From: Porcipelethomonas sp051893655 | Lineage (GTDB): Bacteria; Bacillota; Clostridia; Oscillospirales; Ruminococcaceae | DNA: 64,000 nucleotides | NCBI RefSeq assembly: GCF_051893655.1 | Contig: NZ_JBJFHN010000130.1 | Coordinates: 17,672 to 81,671, forward strand | Direction: 5' to 3' | In this document: one piece after another, positions 34,801 to 43,800 of the stretch | How positions within the stretch are numbered: the first letter of the stretch is position 1 | How the letters are laid out: each line of letters begins with the position of its first letter | Translations under genes and position numbers: made by a program | Notes under the pieces: generated by a model | What the model saw: the letters and a program-made list of their open reading frames with translations, nothing else | Told to the model about the DNA's origin: nothing | Database searches by the model: none

Positions 34801-36009
34801 ATGAAAGAAAAAAATAAAGAGGAAAAATCCGGGACAGCCTTTTTATGGATTGTATTAATTCTTATTTTGGTAGTTATAATAGTGTCCGGAATTAAACTTT
34901 TATCCGGACATGATGATACACAGGCTAATGCAGATCAAAATACTGTAACAGATAATAATTCTTTGACCGAATCATCGCAAACAGAGGAGTATGCTCAAAC
35001 AGAGGAAACAACTGAAAAAAATTCTGTGCCTTTGACAATCAATATCAGCGATGCGGATGTTTACAGTCAGACAGCACTGCTGACAGATCTGAATGGAAAT
35101 ATGATATACGGAAAAAATGAAGATCTGCAGATTTATCCGGCTTCACTTACAAAAATAATGACGGTAATAGTTTCCCTTGAAAATATATATAATCTGGATG
35201 AAAATGTTATTATTCCCGGAGATATATATGAATATATAGAATATGAGGAAGCGTCAACAGCCGGATTTTCTGCATATGAAAGTGTGACTTACAGAGATCT
35301 TCTTTATGGTGCATTGCTGTCCTCCGGGGCAGAATGCTGTCTGACACTGGCTGAATATATAAGCGGTTCCGAGGATGCTTTTGTTGCACTTATGAATGAA
35401 AAAGCTGAAGAGCTGGGAATGGATGATACTCATTTTACAAATTCAGTGGGACTTCATAATTATAATCATTATTCAACTGCATCAGATATCTCAAAACTTT
35501 TGATTTATGCATTGAATAATGATGAGTTTTATGAAATTTTTACCAGTCAGAACTATTACACCGAAACGGATTATAATCCATATGGTATTACTCTGTACAG
35601 TACTATGTTTTCAGAACTTGATTCAGATGAATTTGCAGGGGGTGTCTTTTTAGGCGGAAAAACAGGCTATACCAGTGAAGCAGGGCTTTGTCTTGCTTCC
35701 TGTGCAGAAATAGACGGTGAAAAATATATTCTTGTAACTACTGGTGCTGAGGGTACTCATTATACTGATCCACTTCATATTTACGACCATGTTAATATAT
35801 ATGAGTCATTGGCATCAGTGATAGATCCTGATTTGGTACACAGCTATGATTATACTGAATCAACACAGCAGGATTATTATTCTGATTACTATGATCAGAA
35901 CGATCAGAATTATCAGGACTATGAAGAAGATTCATATTATTATGATGATGATTATTATGAGGACAACCAGTATTATGAGGATTCGGAATATTATTATGAC
36001 GGCTATTGA
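34801..36009 (+). CDS. D-alanyl-D-alanine carboxypeptidase (S11) with acidic Tyr-rich tail
   Basis: A penicillin-binding-protein-5-type enzyme that trims the terminal D-Ala from peptidoglycan stem peptides outside the membrane. I take the ATG at 34801 (402 residues), 6 bases after GGAGG. A membrane segment is at about residues 13-36. A Thr/Glu-rich linker follows. The catalytic domain has SLTK (Ser115, Lys118) in YPASLTKIMTV, the SGA-type second motif in LLSSGAECC, and KTG in LGGKTGYTSEAG near residue 288. The last 45 residues are mostly Asp, Tyr, Glu, Gln and Asn, in the same style as the LCP protein at 6983-8368. Confidence 0.94.
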   Translation: MKEKNKEEKSGTAFLWIVLILILVVIIVSGIKLLSGHDDTQANADQNTVTDNNSLTESSQTEEYAQTEETTEKNSVPLTINISDADVYSQTALLTDLNGNMIYGKNEDLQIYPASLTKIMTVIVSLENIYNLDENVIIPGDIYEYIEYEEASTAGFSAYESVTYRDLLYGALLSSGAECCLTLAEYISGSEDAFVALMNEKAEELGMDDTHFTNSVGLHNYNHYSTASDISKLLIYALNNDEFYEIFTSQNYYTETDYNPYGITLYSTMFSELDSDEFAGGVFLGGKTGYTSEAGLCLASCAEIDGEKYILVTTGAEGTHYTDPLHIYDHVNIYESLASVIDPDLVHSYDYTESTQQDYYSDYYDQNDQNYQDYEEDSYYYDDDYYEDNQYYEDSEYYYDGY

Positions 36010-36050
36010 CATATATACACTTTAATAAAATTAAAATAGCGGAGGTTTGT

Positions 36051-36500
36051 ATGAACAAGGCAGAAAAAGCCAAGGATTTATTTAAGAAAGGGTATAACTG
36101 TTCTCAATCAGTTCTGGGGGCATTTGCTGAAGATCTGGGAATGGATTTTGACACAGCAATGAAACTTTCTTCATCATTTGGCGGAGGAATGGGAAGAATG
36201 CGTGAAGTATGCGGAGCTGTAAGCGGAATGTTTATGGCGGCAGGTTTAAAATACGGTTATTGTTCTCCTGATGACAGAACCGGCAAAACTGAACATTACA
36301 AAAGAATTCAGGAACTTGCGGAAAAATTTAAAGAAAAGAATCATTATATCGTCTGCCGTCAGCTTCTGGGAATTGATGGAAATGATACAAGCCATGTTCC
36401 ATCTGAAAGAACAGCAGAATATTATAAAAAACGTCCGTGTGCTGAATTGGTGGGAGATGCTGCGGAAATACTGGAAGAATATTTTAAAAATAATGAGTGA
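36051..36500 (+). CDS. C_GCAxxG_C_C family redox-type protein
   Basis: A 149-residue protein of the C_GCAxxG_C_C family, named for conserved Cys residues; members occur in anaerobes and are thought to bind metal or redox cofactors. Visible are GYNCSQSVLGAF, REVCGAVSGMFMAAGL (the GCAxxG-like part, here VCGAVSG), a later CRQLLG and RPCAELVGDAAEIL. I use the ATG at 36051, 5 bases after GGAGG. It follows the carboxypeptidase by 41 bases and may be co-transcribed with it. The function is not established. Confidence 0.88.
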   Translation: MNKAEKAKDLFKKGYNCSQSVLGAFAEDLGMDFDTAMKLSSSFGGGMGRMREVCGAVSGMFMAAGLKYGYCSPDDRTGKTEHYKRIQELAEKFKEKNHYIVCRQLLGIDGNDTSHVPSERTAEYYKKRPCAELVGDAAEILEEYFKNNE

Positions 36501-36590
36501 TTAGTTTTATCTTAAAACTATTTGACATTTTGCAGTAAATAATGCCTTGAATTTAAGTCGATTTCGGCAGAAAATACATACCCGAAAAGC

Positions 36591-36641
36591 TTGACAAAAA
36601 AATAACAATATGGTATAATGACATTGTTAAGAAATTAACAA
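36591..36641 (+). promoter_or_regulatory. adhE promoter with a perfect Rex operator
   Basis: TTGACA (36591-36596) and TATAAT (36614-36619), both perfect, are 17 bases apart. TTGTTAAGAAATTAACAA (36624-36641) matches the Rex consensus TTGTTAAnnnnTTAACAA at every fixed position and covers the expected start point. Rex should release it when NADH is high. A weak terminator-like hairpin of the upstream gene lies at 36502-36520. Confidence 0.92.
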
Positions 36642-36689
36642 TGCATAATGAAATAAAAAATTATTTTATATTTTCAGGAGGATTGCATT

Positions 36690-39338
36690 ATGGCTAAGAA
36701 AGAAGAAGCTCAGAAGACTGCTGAACAGCCTCAGATCGACCCGAAGGTAATGATAGACGGTCTGGTTGAAAAGGCTAAGGTTGCTCTTGACGAGTACATG
36801 AAGCTTGACCAGGAACAGATTGACGCAATTACCAAGGCGGCAGCTCTTGCAGGTCTTTCCGCACAGATGGAACTTGCAAAAATGGCTGTTGATGAAACAG
36901 GCAGAGGTATTTTTGAAGATAAGGTTACAAAAAATATTTTTTCAACAGAATATATCTGGCACTCAATTAAGTATGAGAAGACAGTTGGCGTGATTGAAGA
37001 CAACGTAGACGAAGGATACGTTGAAATCGGCGAACCTGTAGGTATCGTTGCCGGCGTTACACCAGTAACAAATCCTACATCAACAACAATGTTTAAGGCA
37101 ATCAGCTGCCTGAAAACCAGAAACCCGATTATTTTCGGATTCCATCCAAATGCACAGAAATGCTCTGTAAGAGCTGCTGAAATTATCAGAGATGCCGCTA
37201 TTGCAGCCGGTGCTCCTGAAAATTGTATTCAGTGGATTGAACATCCTTCAATTGATGCTACAGGACTTCTTATGAATCACCCTGATGTAGCAACAATTCT
37301 CGCAACAGGCGGTCCGGGAATGGTTAAGGCTGCTTACTCAGCTGGTAAGCCGGCACTCGGCGTCGGTCCTGGCAACACACCTTGCTACATTGAAAAAACT
37401 GCTAAACTGAAACAGGCTGTTAATGATCTTATTCTTTCAAAATCATTTGATAACGGTATGATATGTGCTTCAGAACAGGCTGCTATCATTGATACAGAAA
37501 TTTATGATGAAGCAGTTGCATTCATGAAGGAACATGGCTGTTACTTTGCAAAGCCTGATGAAATCCAGAAGATTCAGGATGTTGTAATCAATGTTGAAAA
37601 AATGGCGGTTCAGCCTTGGGTTGTCGGACAGTATCCATGGCAGATCGCTGAAAAGGCTGGTATCACAATCCCTAAGGAAACTAAGGTTCTTTGTGTTGAA
37701 CTGGGCGGTACAAATGCTGAAAAATATCCTCTGGCACTTGAAAAGCTTTCACCTGTTCTTGCTGTTGTTAAGGCAGATACAACAGACCATGCATTTGAAA
37801 TGTGTGAGGAAATGTTAAAGCACGGCGCAGGTCATACAGCTGTTATTCATTCTTCTGATGACGCACTTATTGAAAAGTACGGCGAAACAATGAAGGCAAG
37901 CCGTATAGTTGTTAACTCACCTGCATCATTCGGCGCTATCGGTGATGTTTATAATTCAATGGCTCCTTCACTGACACTTGGCTGCGGTTCTTACGGTAAA
38001 AACTCTGTATCAGAAAACGTTACAGTTAAGAATCTTATTAACAGAAAGAAAGTTGCTAAGAGGAGATTGAATATGCAGTGGTTTAAGGTTCCAGAAAAGA
38101 TTTATTTTGAACCAGGCTCAGTTCAGTATCTTGCAAAGATGCCTGACATTCACAGAGCTATGGTTGTTGCTGACCCTGGTATGATTCAGTTCGGATATAT
38201 TGACAGAGTAACATATCAGCTCAATAAAAATGCTAACAAGCCTACAATTGAAATCTTCAGTGAGGTTGAACCGGATCCGGATCTTACAACAGTACGTAAG
38301 GGCGTTGACGTTATGAATTCATTCCAGCCTGACGTTATTATTGCTCTCGGCGGCGGTTCTGCAATGGATGCTGCTAAGGCTATGTGGCTGTTCTATGAAA
38401 ATCCGGATGCTGACTTTATCGGCATGGCTCAGAAGTTTATGGATATCCGTAAGAGAGTTTACAAGTTCCCGAAGATGGGTAAAAAAGCTAAGATGGTTTC
38501 AATTCCTACAACTTCCGGTACAGGTTCAGAAGTTACTTCTTTTGCTGTTATTTCAGACAAAAGCAAGAACATGAAGTATCCTCTCGCTGACTATGAGCTG
38601 ACACCTGATGTAGCTATCATTGATCCTGAATTTGTATATACAGTTCCTAAGGCATCTACAGCATTTACAGGTCTTGACGTTCTGACACATGCAATTGAAG
38701 CTTATGTTTCAGTTCTTGCAAATGATTATACAGACGCTCTGGCACTTCACGCAATTAAGCTTGTATTCAAATATCTCCCAAGCTCATATCATAATGCTGA
38801 TGAGCTTTCAAGAGAAAAAATGCACAATGCTTCCTGTATCGCAGGTATGGCATTTACAAATGCGTTCCTGGGTGTTAACCACTCACTGGCTCACAAGCTC
38901 GGCGGTGAATTCCATATTCCTCATGGTCTTGCAAATGCTTATCTGCTGCCGCATGTTATTGAATACAATGGTGAACCTACACCTACAAAATTTGCTGCAT
39001 GGCCAAAATATGACCATTATATTGCTCCTGAACGTTACGCTGAAATCGCAAAAATGATGGGCTTTGTACCTCAGAATGCAACAGCTCAGGAAGGTGTAAA
39101 GGCTTTGGCTGATGCTGTTAGAAAACTTATGACAGAAGTAAATATTCCTCTTACAATTAAGGAAGCAGGAGAAAAGGACAGCAGATCCTATATTGATCCT
39201 AAGACTTATGAAAATGCTCTTGATGATCTGGCATATAAGGCATTTAATGACCAGTGTACAACTGCTAACCCACGTCTGCCTAGAATTGAAGAACTCAAGA
39301 AGCTTTACAGACTTGCATATTACGGCAAAGAACAGTAA
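36690..39338 (+). CDS. adhE: Bifunctional acetaldehyde-CoA/alcohol dehydrogenase
   Basis: AdhE converts acetyl-CoA to ethanol in two NADH-using steps and forms spirosome filaments. The 882-residue protein has an N-terminal aldehyde dehydrogenase half (1-450) with GVTPVTNPTSTTMF, GGPGMVKAAYSAGKPALGVG (key part GPGMVKAAYSAGKP) and the catalytic Cys near residue 259 in NGMICASEQA. The Fe-type alcohol dehydrogenase half begins around 462 with MQWFKVPEKIYFEPGSV and has ALGGGSAMDAAKAMW, FTGLDVLTHAIEAYVS and the His pair in NHSLAHKLGGEFHIPHG. A strong internal ribosome binding site precedes Met462. Rex control is indicated by the promoter. Confidence 0.98.
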   Translation: MAKKEEAQKTAEQPQIDPKVMIDGLVEKAKVALDEYMKLDQEQIDAITKAAALAGLSAQMELAKMAVDETGRGIFEDKVTKNIFSTEYIWHSIKYEKTVGVIEDNVDEGYVEIGEPVGIVAGVTPVTNPTSTTMFKAISCLKTRNPIIFGFHPNAQKCSVRAAEIIRDAAIAAGAPENCIQWIEHPSIDATGLLMNHPDVATILATGGPGMVKAAYSAGKPALGVGPGNTPCYIEKTAKLKQAVNDLILSKSFDNGMICASEQAAIIDTEIYDEAVAFMKEHGCYFAKPDEIQKIQDVVINVEKMAVQPWVVGQYPWQIAEKAGITIPKETKVLCVELGGTNAEKYPLALEKLSPVLAVVKADTTDHAFEMCEEMLKHGAGHTAVIHSSDDALIEKYGETMKASRIVVNSPASFGAIGDVYNSMAPSLTLGCGSYGKNSVSENVTVKNLINRKKVAKRRLNMQWFKVPEKIYFEPGSVQYLAKMPDIHRAMVVADPGMIQFGYIDRVTYQLNKNANKPTIEIFSEVEPDPDLTTVRKGVDVMNSFQPDVIIALGGGSAMDAAKAMWLFYENPDADFIGMAQKFMDIRKRVYKFPKMGKKAKMVSIPTTSGTGSEVTSFAVISDKSKNMKYPLADYELTPDVAIIDPEFVYTVPKASTAFTGLDVLTHAIEAYVSVLANDYTDALALHAIKLVFKYLPSSYHNADELSREKMHNASCIAGMAFTNAFLGVNHSLAHKLGGEFHIPHGLANAYLLPHVIEYNGEPTPTKFAAWPKYDHYIAPERYAEIAKMMGFVPQNATAQEGVKALADAVRKLMTEVNIPLTIKEAGEKDSRSYIDPKTYENALDDLAYKAFNDQCTTANPRLPRIEELKKLYRLAYYGKEQ

Positions 39339-39360
39339 TTTATAATATATTTTTGATGAT

Positions 39361-39388
39361 AAGGCACTTTGTTTTTACAAGGTGCCTT
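39361..39388 (+). terminator. Probable terminator of adhE
   Basis: AAGGCACTTTGT (39361-39372) pairs with ACAAGGTGCCTT (39377-39388) over 12 base pairs with one wobble and a TTTT loop. The following T tract is short (CTTTATAATTT). Confidence 0.75.
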
Positions 39389-39679
39389 AGCTTTATAATT
39401 TGCGTAGCTATTCATTTTACAAATTCAATTAAATTATAAAAAAATTAAAAAAAATTTTGTGATATTTATAGATTTTTTTAAAAAATTATAAAATAAATTT
39501 TAAAAACTATAGACAAAATTTAAAAAATGTTGTATAGTAATAATAGGAATAATTTTTATTTATGGTTGGCGAAATCTGTATTGTTTTAGTACAAATTGTC
39601 ACAAAAAATTCGCCGAATGAATGCGGAATATATGGAATATATATAACAATGCCATATTTCTTGAAAAGGAGAATCCCCC
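39389..39679 (+). promoter_or_regulatory. Upstream region and promoter of the pilus operon
   Basis: The gap after adhE is about 340 bases, very A-rich to 39505. A likely promoter is TAGACA (39510-39515) and TATAGT (39533-39538), 17 bases apart. In the resulting leader, GGCGAA (39568-39573) can pair with TTCGCC (39609-39614), and TTGT with ACAA inside, giving a stem-loop with no T run after it. AAAAGGAG lies about 9 bases before the first ATG. No gene was found in the gap. Confidence 0.65.
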
Positions 39680-40234
39680 ATGACGGACAAAGAACTTCAG
39701 AAGCTCAGACGTCCTGAACTTCTTGAAATAATGCTTAATCTTAAATCGGATCTGGATAAAGAAAAGGAAGAAAATCAAAAGCTCAAAAAACAGCTTAACG
39801 AAAAATCAATTGCCTTGGATAAGTCCGGAAATATTGCGGAAGCAGCACTGGAACTCAACGGCGTTTTCAAGGCTGCGCAGGAGGCGGCAGATGTATATCT
39901 TAACAATATAAAAAAAATGCACAGTGATCAGGAAACTATTTATAATGATACTATCTCCAAAGCAAAGCAGGAAGCCGCAGATATTATTGCACAGGCTCAG
40001 AAAGAAGCTTATGATCTGAAAAATAAAACTGAAATTGAATGCCGCGGCAAACGTGCGATGACAGATGATGAATGCAGCAGAAAGATTAGTGAAACAAATA
40101 TTCAATGTCAGAATAAAATAAAGGAAATCAAGGAAAAATGTACTGCAATTTCGTCTCTTGACAGCCACATTGCTTCGTTCTTTAATGACAGTATTATTAA
40201 AGAAATATCTGAACAGGAAAAAAATCCGGTTTGA
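39680..40234 (+). CDS. Coiled-coil protein at the head of the pilus operon, unknown
   Basis: A 184-residue, mostly helical, charged protein with no signal peptide. It begins MTDKELQKLRRPELLEIMLN, then has a predicted coiled coil (residues 20-45) and a second long helix rich in Ala, Gln, Lys and Glu (KQEAADIIAQAQKEAYDLK), which recalls DivIVA or ATP-synthase b-type stalks. Three Cys residues occur at about 130-150. I do not recognise the family beyond that. Its position directly before the signal peptidase and pilins suggests a cytoplasmic role in placing the export machinery, which is inference. Confidence 0.7.
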   Translation: MTDKELQKLRRPELLEIMLNLKSDLDKEKEENQKLKKQLNEKSIALDKSGNIAEAALELNGVFKAAQEAADVYLNNIKKMHSDQETIYNDTISKAKQEAADIIAQAQKEAYDLKNKTEIECRGKRAMTDDECSRKISETNIQCQNKIKEIKEKCTAISSLDSHIASFFNDSIIKEISEQEKNPV

Positions 40235-40258
40235 ACAGCTAGAAGTGAGGCACTTGAA

Positions 40259-40843
40259 ATGTCAGATAAACTTAATGATAGTACCCCTTCTGCAAGCCAG
40301 ATTCAGGCGGAACTGAAAAGAATCCGTCATAAAAGGGAATACGGAAGAATGCTCAGAGGAACTGTTTTTACTCTCGTAGCTGTGGCAGCAGCAGCAGTTC
40401 TTATTTCAACCCTTTTTCTTCCGGTTCTGAGAGTTACAGGATCAAGCATGGAAACTACATTATACGGAAGCGATCTTGTACTTTGCAGAAAGGGAAGCAG
40501 TTTTGAAACCGGCGATATTGTGGCTTTCTATTTTAATAATAAAATACTTCTTAAACGTGTTATAGGAACATCGGGAGATGTAATTGATATTTCCGATGAC
40601 GGAACGGTGAGTGTAAACGGAAAGGAAATAGACGAACCGTATTTAACTGACAAGGCACTGGGTGAATGTGATATAGAATTGCCTTATCAGGTACCTGAAA
40701 ACAGAATATTTGTAATGGGCGATCATCGTTCCACTTCTATTGACAGCCGATCATCTGTTGTAGGATGTATAGCAGATGAGTATATTGTGGGAAAAGTAAT
40801 TTTCCGTGTATGGCCATTTGAAAGGTTTGGCGTGATAAAATAA
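40259..40843 (+). CDS. Signal peptidase I of the pilus locus
   Basis: A 194-residue membrane serine protease that removes signal peptides. One membrane segment is at about residues 36-56. The catalytic Ser63 is in TGSSMETTLYGSDLV and the catalytic Lys99 in LLKRVIGTSGD; both are present, unlike the inactive SipA chaperones of some pilus islands. The box MGDHRSTSIDSRSS is intact. It starts 24 bases after the coiled-coil gene and ends 17 bases before the large adhesin, so it is probably dedicated to pilin processing. Confidence 0.93.
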   Translation: MSDKLNDSTPSASQIQAELKRIRHKREYGRMLRGTVFTLVAVAAAAVLISTLFLPVLRVTGSSMETTLYGSDLVLCRKGSSFETGDIVAFYFNNKILLKRVIGTSGDVIDISDDGTVSVNGKEIDEPYLTDKALGECDIELPYQVPENRIFVMGDHRSTSIDSRSSVVGCIADEYIVGKVIFRVWPFERFGVIK

Positions 40844-40860
40844 GAAAGGGGGAATGAGGT

Positions 40861-43800
40861 ATGCAAAACATCAATAATATAGTACAGAATTTTTTACATA
40901 AGCATAAGAATGATCAGCGTTATTTATTTGTATTGATTCTCCTTTCTGTAATGGTTATTGCAATTGTTTGTTCCAGTCTTATTACTCCTGCGGTCAGTAT
41001 GACAGGGGAACTTGTCTGTCAGAAGGAACAGCATACTCATAGTGAAGATTGTTATGCCGAAACTCTTATTTGCACTGAAGACACGGAAGGTCACCAGCAT
41101 AGTGAAGACTGTTATACTACAGAAACAAAGCTTGTCTGCGGTCTGGAAGAAGATGAAAATCATACTCATTCAGACGAATGCTATACTACTGAAACAGTTC
41201 TGAATTGCGATATACCGGAAAAAGAACCTCATACGCATACGGCCGAATGTTATGAAAGAGAACTTATATGCGGCAAGGAAGAACATACGCATACCGATGA
41301 ATGCTATAAATCCCCTCCAGCGGAAACTGAAAGTACAAAAGAAGCAGAAGAAGAAACTCAGACAGATGAAAATCCGGAAGAAACAGAAAAAAATGAACCG
41401 GAAGTAATTATAATTGATCCTATTGACGCAGAACGTGACACGCTTTTAAATTCAGTTAAAGTCAAAACTTTTAAATCAAGGAATACTTATTCAGTTAACG
41501 GTAATGTTACAGTCATAGATGAAATCAGCGTGGATTTCGGCAACTTTATAAAAAGTGTTACACATAAAGAGGTCGCCGGAGCTTCAAGTCAGACAAATGT
41601 TAAAACTGTAAAATTTACTATTAACTATAATCTGCCGGAAAATACTCTTATGAACAACAGTACTAACAGACAGATTCACTGTCTGCTTCCTGACAATGTT
41701 GTTATTACTGAAGAAAAATCCGGTATCGTAAGAAAAGAAGGTCAGGAAATCGGTACATACAAAATTACTGACGACGGATATATTATTATCGATTTTGACC
41801 AGAACTTTGTTAAAGACGGAAGTGCATCAATTTCCGGTGACATCTCATTTAATGCAGATGTTTACAAGACAGATGAGAACAGTAACTATGAAACAGTTAC
41901 TATCGGAAGAGTTTCTGATAATATTCCGTTTCTTCAGGAAACTGCTCCATCAAATGATTTGTCAGTAAACAAGTTATACAATGGATATGACAGAAGTACA
42001 AAAAAGGTCTCTTATACAGTTGAAATAAAAAGCTATAATGGCAGCGGTGATGGAAATATCACTGTTACAGACAGTTTTCCTTCATACATTAACAGAAGCC
42101 TTATTCATCTTGACTGGAATGATGGTGATACAGCTGTTTTCACAAAAACAGCTTCTGATGGAAGTACTTCTGAAGTAAGCGGAACTGTCAGCGTCGCAGA
42201 TGACGGAACAGTTACTATAACAGGTCTTCCGGCACTGGGAACAAATGAATCCTATTCGATTGATTACACCGCCAGTCTGACTCCGGGTACTCAGGATACA
42301 CTTATCAAAGCTGATAACAGTATTTCTGTATCAAACGGAACACTGACTGATGAAAAAACCTGCTATGCCGAAGCAGCAGTAAACTGCGGTATTACTAAAG
42401 AAGGCAAGTATAATGACAGGTCTGATATGGTTGAATGGACAATTAGTGTTACCAATCCTTTCGGGGATGCTCTTGACGGATATTCCATATCAGATGATAT
42501 GCTGGGAATTACGGTAAATGGTCTGAAAATCAAAGACTCAAACGGCAATATTATCGAAACACTGGATGACTCTAATAACTGGTCGGGTACAACCGGAAGT
42601 CTTGATAAAAGTACTAATACTTTTTCATTCAGTGCTTCATCAAACGGAGCTAAATATACTTTGGTTTATGAAACAAAGCTGCCGGATCGAAGCGCTATTG
42701 CTGATAATACTGTAAGCAATAAGGCTGTTCTGAAAAACGGAGACACAGAAATAAATGCTCCTCAGGCAAATGCAAGTATATGGGCAGATCGCCAGTATGT
42801 TAACAAAAGTTGCCGATCTTCTTCATACGATGCATCGGGGAATGTTATAATTGACTGGCTTGCAAAGCTTGAATTTCAGACCGGTGACTTTAATGGTCAG
42901 ACTTATAATGATACAATGACTGCTGACAGCAATTATCATTACATGACATCTCAGCAGAAGGATGCTTTAAATCTCGTTGGCTACAAATCTGATTACTCTA
43001 TGGTAAATCTTGAGAAGGACACCGATTATACAATTAAATGGTATGATGTAAATGGCAATGAGATTGCAAATGATACAGATGACATTTATTCATTTGAAAT
43101 AGTATTTGCGGATACTGATAAAATCAGCGAGCTTTGTGATATCTATATTTATTACTCGGCTATGGGCATCACAGAAAACATGACCGAGGGCAGTGAAAGA
43201 CTATTTTCAAATAAGGCTGAATTTGCAGGTATTGAATCAACTGCTCAGTACAGGGAATATAAAAAAGAACCATTCAGCAAATTTGATTGCAGTATATCAA
43301 ATCAGATTTCAAGCAGTAATGAAACATATCACAATACAAATGACCTTGAAAAAGATGAAAATGGTAATATAATTCTGAAATGGTATATTGATGTAAATGA
43401 AAGCCATTATTTCCTTGCAGATACTGATGCTGTTATGACTGACATTCTTCCAGCCGGTACAGTTTTAAATGAAAGATCTGTCCGGTACGGAGACTGGAGT
43501 ACAGGAAATTATAGTCTTGTTGAAAACAGTACAATGACTTATACAATTTCTGAAAATGAAAACGGTCAGCAGATTGTTGAATTTACTGTTCCGGGTTCAC
43601 TGCATAACGGAAACAAATTCAGAATTGATTATTCAGTTACTGTTTCAGAAGAATATATGAAGCAGAATAAAGATGCAAGAGGACGCACTTCATTTAAGAA
43701 TACTATTACTGACGGAATTTATACTTCAGAACAAACACAGGTTTTAGAGCGTTCTTTGATTACAAAGACAGGTTCTGATCCAAGTGACAGCTATGACGGA

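Noticed and set aside
39389..39505. A-rich stretch after adhE as a replication origin or unusual repeat
   Set aside because: No DnaA boxes or ordered repeats could be seen; it is simple AT-rich intergenic DNA.
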